Origin: Burkholderiales bacterium
Lineage (GTDB): Bacteria; Pseudomonadota; Gammaproteobacteria; Burkholderiales; SHXO01
DNA length: 60,572 bases
Direction: 5' to 3'
Assembly (NCBI GenBank): GCA_020854105.1
Contig: JADZGB010000003.1
Location: 1 to 60,572 of the forward strand
Below, one piece after another: positions 52,320-60,572 of the stretch (the first letter of the stretch is position 1; each line of letters starts with the position of its first letter). The notes below the pieces were generated by a model. It was not told the DNA's origin, searched no databases, and saw only the letters and a program-made list of their open reading frames with translations. The translations under genes were made by a program, and so were the position numbers.

Positions 52320-52916
52320 ATGAAAAGCAAAATCACTGCAGCAGTCGCCGCCCTGCGGCCGACGCAGATGACCGTCCCGCTGTCACGCGTCGAGTACAGG
52401 CGCAGACAGCTGCGCGCCGCGCGCGAACGCCAGCTTCAGGATTTTCTCACCTGGCATGTCATGCCGGCCGTGCTGGGTCCGGATCTGGCCGTCTACCTGA
52501 TCGGAGACCACCACATCGCGCGCGCGCTGGCGGACGAGAACGTTGCGACCTGCTTCGTCACGCTCGAGCGCGACATGTCCGCGGTATCGCGCACCGCCTT
52601 CTGGGTGAGCATGGAGCGATCGGGCTGGGTCTATCCGGTGGACGAGCACGGACGCCGCCGTTCGTTCGCGAACATCCCGCGCACCCTCGGCGAACTCAAG
52701 GACGATCCCTATCGCTCCCTGGTGGGCGACATGCGCGAGTACGGCGCAATAGAAGGGAACATCGACGTGGCGGCCGAGTACGCCTGGGCTGGATTGCTGC
52801 GTTCGCACATTCCCTTGCCTCTCGTGACCAGCGACTACACGCAGGCGCGCAGCCTGGCCCTGACGTACGTGCGCACCCCTGCAGCCAGCCGCCTTCCCGG
52901 CTTCCGTGCGTCCTAG
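52320..52916 (+). CDS. orphan ParB-like protein (ParBc_2 family)
   Basis: A 198-residue protein. The family-defining part is RPTQMTVPLSRVEYRRRQLR at about 13-32 followed by VMPAVLGPDLAVYLIGDHHI and ARALADE, which match the putative ParB-like nuclease family (PF08857). The C-terminal half (SRTAFWVSMERSGWVYPVDE, then SHIPLPLVTSDYTQARSLAL) is typical of the family and unlike chromosome-partition ParB, which has a helix-turn-helix. It has no parA neighbour. The cellular role is unknown. It diverges from the MASE1 sensor gene. Confidence 0.8.
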   Translation: MKSKITAAVAALRPTQMTVPLSRVEYRRRQLRAARERQLQDFLTWHVMPAVLGPDLAVYLIGDHHIARALADENVATCFVTLERDMSAVSRTAFWVSMERSGWVYPVDEHGRRRSFANIPRTLGELKDDPYRSLVGDMREYGAIEGNIDVAAEYAWAGLLRSHIPLPLVTSDYTQARSLALTYVRTPAASRLPGFRAS

Positions 52917-52994
52917 GAGGTCGACGCGCGTCGCCCCGGCGAACGCCTGGAGCTGCGGATTCGCCGACCGGCACGGGGCCATGGGCTCGTCCCG

Positions 52995-54617
52995 GTGCGG
53001 ACGGCCCGCATCCTGCCGATGCTGCGCATGATCATCCTGGCGACGCGAGCACTGCTGTGTGGCTGCCTGGCGGGATGCGCGCTGAACACGGCCGCCGCGC
53101 CCGACACGGCCACTGCCTTCATCGAGGCGCGTGTGGGCCAGCTGCGCAATGGCGAGACCGTGCGCGCAGCCGGGCAGGTGCTGGCCTCGACCGTGGTCCT
53201 GCCCGACTTCTACGACCAACGCGCGGTCCGCCCGGCGTGGACCGATCCGGACAACGTATCCGCACTGCTGGAGGCGGTGCGCGAGAGCATGCTAGACGGA
53301 CTGAATCCGCGCGACTATCACCTCGAGGCGCTCGAAGGCCTGGCCAGTGCGCCGGCCGGACCGCGGCGCGACGCGGATCTGGACATGCTCGCCACCGACG
53401 CCACGCTGCGCCTCGCCTATCACCTTCGCTTCGGCAAGGTGGATGTGCGCCGCATAGACGCCGACTGGAACTTCCGTCCCGACCCTGGCGCGCCGCTGTT
53501 GTCCGGCCCGGCGCAGGCGATCGAGCAGACGCTGGCGCGAGGCCGGCTGCGCGAGGCGCTGGGCGTGCTGCGGCCCTCGCAGCGCGTCTACGAGCAGTTG
53601 CGCGGCGCGCTCGCCCGCTACCGCGCGATCGCCGCCGCGGGGGGCTGGCGCTTCCTGCCGGCGGGCACGACGCTGCGCCCCGGCGCCGCGGATCCTCGCC
53701 TGCCGGCCCTCAGGGAGCGGCTGCGCATCGAAGGCGATCTCGACCCTGGCGCAGACGGGGATGCCACCTACGACGAGGCGACCGAGGCGGGAGTGCGCCG
53801 CTTCCAGGAGCGGCACGGCCTGGAACCGGATGGCCTCGTGGGTCGACGCACCCTGCGTGCACTGAACCAGCCCGTGGCCGGAAAGATCGACCGCCTGCGC
53901 CTGTCACTGGAACGCGCGCGCCTGCTACTGCACGACCTGCCGCAGCGCTACGTGCTGGTCAACGTGCCCGGCTACCGCCTGTACTACATCGACGGCACGG
54001 TCAGGTTCGCCGCCAACGTGGTGGTGGGAAAGATGGTGGCGAAGACACCGATCTTCCGTGCCGAGATCACGCACCTGGTGGTCAACCCTTCCTGGACGGT
54101 GCCGCCCGGCATCATGCAGCGCGAGGTCATCCCGGGCCTCGCGAAGGACCCGCGCTATCTGGAGAAGAAGGGATTGCAGCGCGTCGGAAACAGGATCGTG
54201 CAGATGCCGGGGCCGGACAACGCGCTGGGCCGGATCAAGATCATGCTGCCCAACCGTCATCTGGTCTACCTCCACGACACGCCGCAGAAGCAGCAGTTCG
54301 AGGCCGACCGGCGCACATTCAGCAGCGGCTGCATCCGGGTGCAAGACGTATTCGAGCTGGCCGCTCTGCTGCTGGACGATCCGCAGCACTGGTCGCAGGC
54401 TCGCCTCCTCGAGGCCGCGGACACGGGCCGCACGCTCACGCTGAACCTGCACGAGCGCGTGCCCGTGCTGCTCGCCTACCTGACTGCCGTGGTGCGCGGC
54501 GAGGGCGTGCACTTCTTCGAGGACATCTACCGGCGCGATCCCGCCGAACTCGAGGCGCTGGATGCGCCCTTCAGCTTTCCACGCGACAGGCGCCCCGGCA
54601 TGCAGGGCAAGCCCTAG
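52995..54617 (+). CDS. L,D-transpeptidase, LdtD/YcbB type
   Basis: A 540-residue cell-wall enzyme that makes 3-3 cross-links in peptidoglycan. It has a lipoprotein-like start (LLCGCLAGCAL around 20-30), a domain of YcbB type (45-230), a peptidoglycan-binding unit (about 236-292, GVRRFQERHGLEPDGLVGRR) and the YkuD catalytic domain (about 318-455). The active site is HDTP at 427-430 and SSGCIRV at 443-449 with Cys446. The start is uncertain: GTG at 52995, or ATG at 53019 or 53028. It stands alone between the ParB-like gene and egtB, with which it converges. Confidence 0.88.
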   Translation: MRTARILPMLRMIILATRALLCGCLAGCALNTAAAPDTATAFIEARVGQLRNGETVRAAGQVLASTVVLPDFYDQRAVRPAWTDPDNVSALLEAVRESMLDGLNPRDYHLEALEGLASAPAGPRRDADLDMLATDATLRLAYHLRFGKVDVRRIDADWNFRPDPGAPLLSGPAQAIEQTLARGRLREALGVLRPSQRVYEQLRGALARYRAIAAAGGWRFLPAGTTLRPGAADPRLPALRERLRIEGDLDPGADGDATYDEATEAGVRRFQERHGLEPDGLVGRRTLRALNQPVAGKIDRLRLSLERARLLLHDLPQRYVLVNVPGYRLYYIDGTVRFAANVVVGKMVAKTPIFRAEITHLVVNPSWTVPPGIMQREVIPGLAKDPRYLEKKGLQRVGNRIVQMPGPDNALGRIKIMLPNRHLVYLHDTPQKQQFEADRRTFSSGCIRVQDVFELAALLLDDPQHWSQARLLEAADTGRTLTLNLHERVPVLLAYLTAVVRGEGVHFFEDIYRRDPAELEALDAPFSFPRDRRPGMQGKP

Positions 54618-55886
54618 ATATCGGCGGCAAGGCGGATGCCGCTGAACTGCCAGCGCGCGTGCGGGGGACAGAAGTTGCGGTAGGACAGGCGCAGGTGGGA
54701 TCCGGGGGATGCGCAGGAGCCGCCGCGCAGCACGAACTGATTGACCATGAACTTGCCGTTGTACTCGCCCACGGCACCGGAGGCCGGGCGGTAGCCCGGA
54801 TAGGGTCGATAGGCGCTCGCGGTCCACTCCCATGCATCGCCGAAGCACTGCGCCGGGGCATCGGCCTGCGACGATGCCGCGAGCGGGTCCAAGGCGCGGG
54901 ACTCGGCAAAGTTGCCTGCCACCGGTGCATCGGCGGCCGCGCGCTCCCACTCGTCCTCCGAGGGCAGACGCGCGCCACGCCAGCGCGCGAACGCGTCCGC
55001 CTCGTACCAGCTGACGTGGCACACCGGGGCATCCGGATCCACTTCGTCCATGCCGTGCAGCGTGAAGCGCAGCCACCGGCGCGTGTCGCGCTGCCAGTGC
55101 AGCGGCGCGTCCCAGCCCTCCCGCGTGCGCACGTCCCAGCCGTCCGACATCCACAGTTCCGGGCGCTCGTAGCCGCGCTCGCCGATGAACGCAAGGTACT
55201 CGCCGTTGGTCACCAGTCTGGAGGCAAAGCGGAAGGGCTGGAGCAGCACAGGGTGGGCGGGCCGCTCGTTGTCGAAGCAGAAGCCTGCGCCGGCATGGCC
55301 GGTGATGCGGGTGCCACCGTCGTGCACGTGCCAGCGCATCGATGGCGCCCGTCCACGCGTCTGCGCGATGTGCGACGCATACGCCGGATGCAGCGGATTG
55401 CGCGAGAACAGGTGCTTCACGTCCGTGAGCATCAGTTCCTGGTGCTGCTGCTCGTGCTGCGCTCCCAGTTCGAACAGCGCGAGTTCCTCGGCGCCGTGCC
55501 GGCGTTCGAGCCAGGCCTCGACAGCGCGGTCGACGTGCGCGCGATAGGCCATCACGCGCGCCAGATCCGGCCGCGACAGCAGCCCGCGCTCTGGGCGCGC
55601 GTGGCGCGGCCCGACCTGCACGTAGTAGGAGTTGAACAGTACGCGGAATTCGTCAGCGAAGCAGCGGTAGCCGGGCAACCCGCCGGACAGAAGAAAAGGT
55701 CTCGAAGAACCAGCTCGTATGCCCCAGGTGCCACTTGACCGGGCTGGCATCGGGCATGGACTGGAGCGCACAATCCTCGGCAGACAACGGCCGCGCCAGT
55801 TCCGCGCTGCGTGCCCGCACTGCGCGGAACCGGAGCCACCGATCCTGGACCGGGACCGGTGCGCCGTCGCGCTCAGGCGCGTGCAT
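54614..55886 (-). pseudogene. egtB: egtB, ergothioneine biosynthesis sulfoxide synthase, broken by +1 frameshift
   Basis: In its ancestral form, a roughly 424-residue non-haem-iron enzyme joining hercynine to a thiol in ergothioneine synthesis. From ATG 55886 the DinB-like N-terminus reads [20 protein letters not shown] and [18 protein letters not shown], then goes out of frame. The continuation [17 protein letters not shown] and YYVQVGPRHARPERGLLSRP is in another frame. Removing one base from the four-T run (AAAA at 55694-55697 on the + strand) restores the whole protein. The iron motif HEQQHQE and the FGE-like C-terminus (FGDAWEWTASAYRPYPGYR) are intact. No egtD is present in the window. 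Confidence 0.8.
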
Positions 55887-55907
55887 GCCTGGTTCGCCGC
55901 ATGCCGG

Positions 55908-56198
55908 TCAGCGGCTTCCGGGCCAGCCTGTGTCAGCGGGCCCGCGCTCCCCCGAGCCGGCGACATCGCTGTCACTGTCCAGATCGGTGTCGCCGATGTC
56001 CCGCCCGGCGCCGGCCCCGCGCGCGATATCCTCGTTCGTGCCGGTATCGAGCGGCAGCACGTCGGCGTCGACCAGGCCGGGACCGCCCACGATGTCGCTG
56101 CCGCTGTCGGAACTGTCGCTCGGGCCCAGCGCCCCCGTACCGTGACCCACGTCGACGCGCGGTGCGCTCTCGCCGGTCCTGTTCAAGGTGCTGCCCAT
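55908..56198 (-). CDS. small acidic Gly/Asp/Ser-rich protein
   Basis: A 96-residue cytoplasmic protein of highly biased composition. The core TGALGPSDSSDSGSDIVGGP, together with DTDLDSDSDVAGSGERG, is a pattern I recall from unannotated proteins of other betaproteobacteria. There is no membrane segment or signal peptide; it is probably disordered. ATG at 56198 has CGGAGGA at good spacing. It lies 21 bases before the start of the broken egtB and shares its strand. Function unknown. Confidence 0.6.
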   Translation of the reverse strand: MGSTLNRTGESAPRVDVGHGTGALGPSDSSDSGSDIVGGPGLVDADVLPLDTGTNEDIARGAGAGRDIGDTDLDSDSDVAGSGERGPADTGWPGSR

Positions 56199-56301
56199 GT
56201 CGTCCTCCGTTGCGTGGTGTGAAGTGCAGCAATCGCGGTGCCGTGCGGCGGTCGGCGTGATCACGCGGGTGTACACTCGCTGCGCGCCCGGTACTGCCGC
56301 C

Positions 56302-57378
56302 ATGATCTCCATACGCCACGAATACACGCCCTGCACCGCCGAGCCGGTCCTGCCGGACGATCTCGGCTTCGGCCGCATCTTCACCGATGCGATGTTCGTG
56401 CAGGACTACGCCCCACAATCCGGCTGGCGCGATGCGCGCATCGTCCCGTATGCGGCGCTGGCGCTCGACCCTGCGGCCCAGGCATTCCATTCCGGCCAGA
56501 TGGTGTTCGATGGCACCAAAGCATACCGGCGCCCCGACGGACGCATCAACCTATTCCGCGTCGAGCGCAACGCCGAGCGCTTCAACCGCTCCGCACAGCG
56601 CATGGGCATGCCGCCGGTCCCGGTGGCCGACCACGTCGCGGCCATCGAGGCGCTGGTACGCGCGCAGGCGCGCTGGGTGCCGGCGCGCAGCAACGCGGCG
56701 CTATACGTACGGCCAGTGATGATCGGCGCGGAGGCGACTCTTCAGGTGCGTGCCGCGCACACCTACCTGCACTACGTGATCCTCAGTCCCGTCGGCTCAC
56801 TGTACGGGGAGGCGTTCCGGCCGGTATCGGTGCACGTCTCGCACGAGCACGTGCGCGCTGTGCGCGGCGGCACCGGCGAAGCCAAGACACCGGGCAACTA
56901 CGCCGGTAGCCTGTACGCGACGGAGCAGGCCCGGACACTGGGCCATCAGCAGGTGTTGTGGCTGGATGCGGTCGAGCGGCGCTACGTGGACGAGGTGGGC
57001 GCGATGAATATCGCCTTCGTCTACCAGGGCCGCCACATCCGCACTCCCACGCTTTCCGGCAGCATCCTGCCCGGCATCACGCGTGAGTCGCTGCTGCAGC
57101 TCGCCCCGGACCTGGGCTTCACCGTCGAGGAGACCCGCCTCGACGTGGACGAGGTGTTCGATGCCATCCGCACGGGCACCATCACGGAAGCGTTCGGAAT
57201 GGGCACGGGTGCGCTCATCTCGCCGGTCGGACGCCTCGCCTATCGCGAGCAGGAGGCCGTGATCAACGGATTCGAGCCCGGCCCGGTGGCGCGCGCGCTG
57301 TTCGACGCGCTCACCGCGATCCAGTACGGACGCCGGCCCGACCCGTACGGCTGGACCCGCACCCTCGATGCAGCGTAG
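56302..57378 (+). CDS. ilvE: branched-chain amino acid aminotransferase
   Basis: A 358-residue PLP enzyme that interconverts branched-chain amino acids and their keto acids. The PLP lysine is Lys195 in GGTGEAKTPGNYAGSL, with the cofactor-binding EVGAMNIAFV downstream and LSGSILPGITRESLLQLA near the C-terminal third. The length and the FGRIFTDAMFVQDY start indicate the longer type II form. ATG at 56302 follows a TACACT -10-like element by 24 bases, so the leader is short. It diverges from the small acidic protein gene and converges with rdgB. Confidence 0.93.
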   Translation: MISIRHEYTPCTAEPVLPDDLGFGRIFTDAMFVQDYAPQSGWRDARIVPYAALALDPAAQAFHSGQMVFDGTKAYRRPDGRINLFRVERNAERFNRSAQRMGMPPVPVADHVAAIEALVRAQARWVPARSNAALYVRPVMIGAEATLQVRAAHTYLHYVILSPVGSLYGEAFRPVSVHVSHEHVRAVRGGTGEAKTPGNYAGSLYATEQARTLGHQQVLWLDAVERRYVDEVGAMNIAFVYQGRHIRTPTLSGSILPGITRESLLQLAPDLGFTVEETRLDVDEVFDAIRTGTITEAFGMGTGALISPVGRLAYREQEAVINGFEPGPVARALFDALTAIQYGRRPDPYGWTRTLDAA

Positions 57379-57473
57379 CACCGCCGTGCAGGCACTCGCG
57401 GATCGAGCGCAACGCTCATGCTGACCGATGTGCAAGCCGGCCTCTCCACCCTGCCGTGCGCGGCGGCCGCCGC

Positions 57474-58067
57474 CTAGGACGGCAGCGCGCACACACGCTC
57501 CGCCAGCGCACGCAGCGCCTGGCCACGGTGGCTGACGCGCCGCTTCTCCTCCAGCGGCAGCTCCGCGCCGGTACGACCGAGCAGCGGATCCAGGAACAGC
57601 GGGTCGTAGCCGAAGCCGCCGTCGCCGCGCGGAGCGTGCAGGATCTCGCCATGCCACGCGCCTTCCGCGATGAGCGGCTCGGAATCGTGTTCGTGGCGCA
57701 GCAGCACCAGCACGCAGTAGTAGTGCGCGCGCCGGTCCTTCAGGTGCGCCATCGTCTCCAGCAGGTGGGCATTGTTGCGGGTGTCCGAGCGCGGCTCCCC
57801 GCCGAAGCGCGCGGAATGCACGCCGGGAGCTCCGCGCAGAGCGTGCACGCAGATGCCCGAGTCGTCGGCGAGCGCCGGCAGCCCGGTATGGCGCGCCGCG
57901 TGCCGTGCCTTGGCCAGCGCATTCTCCACGAAGGTGGGATGGGGCTCCTCGGCCTCGCTCACCCCGTAGTGGGACTGTGGCACCACCTCGATGCCGAGGC
58001 CCTCGAACAGGTTGCGCAGTTCACTGATCTTGCCCGCATTGCTGCTGGCGAGGACGATGGTCTTCAC
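57474..58067 (-). CDS. rdgB: non-canonical purine NTP pyrophosphatase (Ham1/RdgB)
   Basis: A 197-residue enzyme that hydrolyses ITP and XTP to keep deaminated purines out of nucleic acids. Landmarks are the phosphate loop ASSNAGK at 7-13, the DDSGICVHALRGAPGVHSAR core and HRGQALRAL at the end. The GTG at 58067 begins the family motif; it lies 13 bases after the rph stop on the same strand, so the two are an operon, as in many proteobacteria. Confidence 0.93.
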   Translation of the reverse strand: MKTIVLASSNAGKISELRNLFEGLGIEVVPQSHYGVSEAEEPHPTFVENALAKARHAARHTGLPALADDSGICVHALRGAPGVHSARFGGEPRSDTRNNAHLLETMAHLKDRRAHYYCVLVLLRHEHDSEPLIAEGAWHGEILHAPRGDGGFGYDPLFLDPLLGRTGAELPLEEKRRVSHRGQALRALAERVCALPS

Positions 58068-58080
58068 ACGCGCGCGCCAT

Positions 58081-58809
58081 TCACGCCGGCGGCGGCAGGC
58101 CGAGCGCGGCGCGCTGGGCGCCAACCAGGCGGGCGATGCCCGCGGCCGCCAGATCGACCATCGCGTCCAGCTGCGCCCGCGCGAAGGGTTCTCCCTCGGC
58201 AGTGCCCTGGACCTCGACCAGGCCCCCGCGTCCGGTCATGACCACGTTCATGTCCGTGCCGCAGTCCGAGTCCTCCGCATAGTCCAGGTCGAGGACCGGT
58301 ACGCCGCGATACACGCCGACCGATACCGCGGCGACGAAGTCGCGCAGCGGATCACGGTCGAGCAGGCCCTGGGCGCGCAGTTTCGCCACCGCGTCGTGCA
58401 CGGCGATGAACGCGCCGGTGATGCTGGCAGTACGCGTGCCGCCGTCGGCCTGCAGCACGTCGCAGTCGACCTGGATGGTGCGCTCGCCGAGCAGGGCGAG
58501 GTCGGTCACCGCCCGCAGGCTGCGCCCGATCAGGCGCTGGATCTCCTGCGTGCGTCCGGACTGGCGGCCGCTGGCCGCTTCGCGCTGGATGCGCGTATTG
58601 GTCGACCGCGGCAGCATGCCGTACTCGGCAGTGAGCCATCCGCGACCCGTGCCCTTGACGAAGGGCGGGACCCGCTCCTCGACGCTGGCGGTGCACAGCA
58701 CGCGGGTGTCGCCGCATTCGATCAGCACGGAGCCCTCCGCATGGCGGGTGAATCCGCGCGTGATCCCGATCTGACGCAGTTCGTCTACGGCACGGCCGCT
58801 GGGTCGCAT
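58081..58809 (-). CDS. rph: ribonuclease PH
   Basis: A 242-residue phosphorolytic 3'-5' exoribonuclease that trims tRNA 3' ends. Typical sequences are [40 protein letters not shown], the phosphate-site [20 protein letters not shown] and [19 protein letters not shown]. It is divergent from yicC and co-transcribed with rdgB. ATG at 58809 begins the conserved N-terminus. Confidence 0.95.
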   Translation of the reverse strand: MRPSGRAVDELRQIGITRGFTRHAEGSVLIECGDTRVLCTASVEERVPPFVKGTGRGWLTAEYGMLPRSTNTRIQREAASGRQSGRTQEIQRLIGRSLRAVTDLALLGERTIQVDCDVLQADGGTRTASITGAFIAVHDAVAKLRAQGLLDRDPLRDFVAAVSVGVYRGVPVLDLDYAEDSDCGTDMNVVMTGRGGLVEVQGTAEGEPFARAQLDAMVDLAAAGIARLVGAQRAALGLPPPA

Positions 58810-58978
58810 GACACTGGCTTCGGATGGTCGGACGGCCCGGGGGCGGGCCCGCCGGGGCACGGATTCGAGCGCCGGATTCTGTGCTATCTTCCGGCGACAA
58901 TTACATTGACTACATTGTGGTGGCGCCGCTGCGCGAAGTCAAAACCACCTTGCCGCACCACACGCCGGAGCAGCACCC

Positions 58979-59845
58979 TTGATCTACAGCATGACCGGCT
59001 TTGCCGCACTCGCTCAGGAGCTTCCGGCGGGCACGTTGAGCGCGGAGATCCGATCCGTCAATCATCGCTATCTCGACCTCACGTTCCGCCTTCCGGACGA
59101 GTTGCGCACGTTCGAACCGGCGCTGCGAGAGATGTTGAGCGCACGGTTGACACGCGGCAAGGTCGAGTGCCGCATCGGCTTCCAGAAGGGCGCCATTGCG
59201 GCACTCGCGCCCGAACTGAACACTACCCTGCTGCACCAGCTGTCCGTCCTGGATCTGCAAGTGCGCGAACTGCTGCCCGGTGCCGCACCGCTGTCGGTGA
59301 ACGACGTGCTGCGCTGGCCCGGCATGCTCGCCACGGACGTCCTGGGACAGGACGAGCTGCGCGAGCAGTCGCTGGCTCTGGTGGGACGCGTTCTGGCTGA
59401 TTTCGGCGCCTCCCGCGCACGGGAAGGCGACAAGCTGCGCGACATGCTGATCGAGCGTGTAGCACGCATGGAGCAACTGGCCGCTGAAGTGCGCCCCAGG
59501 ATTCCCCTCCTGGTGCAGGCCTACCGTGAGCGCCTGGCATCGCGGCTGCGCGATGCGGCCGCCGAGCTGGACGAGGACCGCGTGCGCCAGGAGCTCGTGC
59601 TGTTCTCCGCCAAGATCGACGTGGAAGAGGAGTTGTCGCGGCTGGCGACGCACCTCTCGGAGGTCCGCCGGGTGCTCGCCAATGGCGGAGCGGTCGGCAA
59701 GCGGCTCGACTTCCTGATGCAGGAACTGAACCGGGAATCCAACACGCTCGCGTCGAAGTCCGTGGACGTGGACGTGTCGAAGGCCGCGATCGAGCTCAAG
59801 GTGCTGATCGAGCAGATGCGCGAGCAGGTCCAGAATATCGAATGA
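58979..59845 (+). CDS. yicC: YicC family endoribonuclease-like protein
   Basis: A 288-residue protein of the YicC family (YicC_N plus DUF1732), involved in RNA decay in E. coli. It starts at TTG (58979) with the conserved MIYSMTGFA; CGGAG lies 9-13 bases upstream. Further landmarks are EIRSVNHRYLDLTFRLPDEL and the C-terminal RLDFLMQELNRESNTLASKS. It precedes gmk by 130 bases, a conserved proteobacterial gene order that usually continues with rpoZ. Confidence 0.94.
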   Translation: MIYSMTGFAALAQELPAGTLSAEIRSVNHRYLDLTFRLPDELRTFEPALREMLSARLTRGKVECRIGFQKGAIAALAPELNTTLLHQLSVLDLQVRELLPGAAPLSVNDVLRWPGMLATDVLGQDELREQSLALVGRVLADFGASRAREGDKLRDMLIERVARMEQLAAEVRPRIPLLVQAYRERLASRLRDAAAELDEDRVRQELVLFSAKIDVEEELSRLATHLSEVRRVLANGGAVGKRLDFLMQELNRESNTLASKSVDVDVSKAAIELKVLIEQMREQVQNIE

Positions 59846-59975
59846 GTGCCGCGACGCCAGGCAGTCGCGATGGTCAAGTCCAGCCGCGTCCGGCCGAAAT
59901 TGCCTGGAAGCGGCGCCGTTCCCCGCGCCCCGCGCCGGCGCGCCGGATCGACACCGCGAATCGGACCCGAATGCC

Positions 59976-60572
59976 GTGATCGGAAACCTGTTCATCATCT
60001 GTGCGCCGTCGGGTGCCGGCAAGACCAGCCTGGTCAATGCACTGCTCGAGCGCGAACCGGATCTGGAACTGTCGGTCTCCCACACCACGCGTGCGCCGCG
60101 GCCCGGAGAGCAGGACGGACGCGAGTATCATTTCGTCACGCGCGAGGTGTTCATGCGCATGGCCGGGCAGGGCGATTTCCTGGAGAGTGCCGAAGTGCAC
60201 GGCAATCTGTACGGCACCTCGCAGGCGTGGATCGAGGCACGCACGCGCGAAGGACGCGACATCCTCCTGGAGATCGACTGGCAGGGTGCGCAGCAGGTCA
60301 GGCGGCTGGTGCCGCGCGCCGTGACCGTGTTCATCCTGCCGCCGTCGCTCGGCATCCTGCGCAAGCGGCTGACCGCGCGCGGCCAGGACACCAGCGCGGT
60401 GATCGAGTGCCGGCTTGCCAACGCGCGCGAGGAGATCGCCCATGTAGAGGAGTTTGACTATGTTATTATCAATCAGAACTTTGACGTGGCAGTGGTCGAT
60501 CTCGTCAGCATCGTCCGCGCTACGCGCCTCCAGGTGACGGCCCAGCTCACGCGTCATCGTGATCTGATCAAT
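59976..60572 (+). CDS. gmk: guanylate kinase (3' end outside window)
   Basis: Visible 199 residues of guanylate kinase, which phosphorylates GMP to GDP. The P-loop is CAPSGAGKTSL at 9-19, followed by SVSHTTRAPRPGEQDGREYH and the GMP-binding ESAEVHGNLYGTS. It starts at GTG 59976; the nearby ATG at 59971 is in another frame and stops at once. The frame is still open at the right edge, and the protein is close to its usual 200-210 residues. Confidence 0.94.
   Translation, partial: MIGNLFIICAPSGAGKTSLVNALLEREPDLELSVSHTTRAPRPGEQDGREYHFVTREVFMRMAGQGDFLESAEVHGNLYGTSQAWIEARTREGRDILLEIDWQGAQQVRRLVPRAVTVFILPPSLGILRKRLTARGQDTSAVIECRLANAREEIAHVEEFDYVIINQNFDVAVVDLVSIVRATRLQVTAQLTRHRDLIN

Noticed and set aside
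52921-52944. Additional copy of the dispersed hairpin repeat
   Set aside because: Only the left-end CGTCGCCCCGGCGAACGCC is recognisable, and the rest does not match; too short to call.
52145-55738. A 1197-codon open frame on the + strand across the sensor, ParB-like, transpeptidase and egtB regions
   Set aside because: Its product is Arg/Ala/Pro-rich without family motifs, while ParB-like, LdtD and EgtB genes with clear active-site motifs occupy the other frames. It is a high-GC shadow.

Overview
The window is GC-rich, densely coded chromosomal DNA, most likely from a betaproteobacterium. The evidence is the rph-rdgB pair divergent from yicC-gmk at the right end, adenosylcobalamin-dependent nrdJ beside a cspA-type gene, a 3-hydroxybutyrate dehydrogenase, and many periplasmic quinoprotein and cytochrome c genes. 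No rRNA, tRNA, CRISPR array, phage or insertion sequence was recognised. All functions are read from motifs; no database search was possible.

Layout. 1-1646: an Aer-like PAS chemoreceptor, cut by the left edge. 1948-6449: a small secreted protein, a sorbosone-dehydrogenase-like beta-propeller with its own cytochrome c, a double CDGSH protein, 3-hydroxybutyrate dehydrogenase and a DUF2917 protein. 6717-13262: an XRE-type regulator and a peptide/opine-type ABC transporter with fused ATPases. 13360-19661: a Sel1-repeat protein, a zinc peptidase lipoprotein, a lipase-like hydrolase, a DUF883/YqjE/YqjK-like trio, a Crp/Fnr regulator, and two repeat-filled gaps around a secreted RTNMG-repeat protein. 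19910-25805: an epoxide hydrolase and a coupled cassette of two flavoproteins (one fused to a TVP38 membrane domain) with two TIGR04282/04283-type glycosyltransferases. 25928-34779: a catabolic island with a PQQ alcohol dehydrogenase carrying the lanthanide-type Asp, a cytochrome c, MFS genes (one an internally deleted remnant), a hydrolase, an AtuA/AtuA-like pair, an aldo/keto reductase and an SMP-30 lactonase. 34891-42386: ankyrin protein, membrane-anchored Mrr-like protein, two-gene chromate transporter, EthD protein, a DUF4440-like gene interrupted by an amber codon, TauE/SafE permease and a D-lactate-dehydrogenase-type flavoprotein. 42828-46023: csp and nrdJ. 46078-49472: a tryptophan tryptophylquinone (TTQ) amine dehydrogenase operon, mauB-E-D-A plus a cytochrome c. 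50085-57378: a MASE1-PAS sensor without output domain, an orphan ParB-like protein, an L,D-transpeptidase, an egtB broken by a one-base frameshift, an acidic small protein and ilvE. 57474-60572: rdgB, rph, yicC and gmk (cut by the right edge).

How the genes fit together. Three separate periplasmic dehydrogenase modules each sit beside a small mono-haem cytochrome c: the propeller at 2429, the PQQ alcohol dehydrogenase at 26401 and the amine dehydrogenase at 46584-49472. This suggests a versatile oxidiser of alcohols, aldehydes and amines, feeding electrons directly to the respiratory chain. The AtuA-containing island and the ABC transporter add carbon scavenging. Three genes look freshly damaged: egtB (frameshift), the DUF4440-like gene (amber codon 8) and an MFS transporter (internal deletion).
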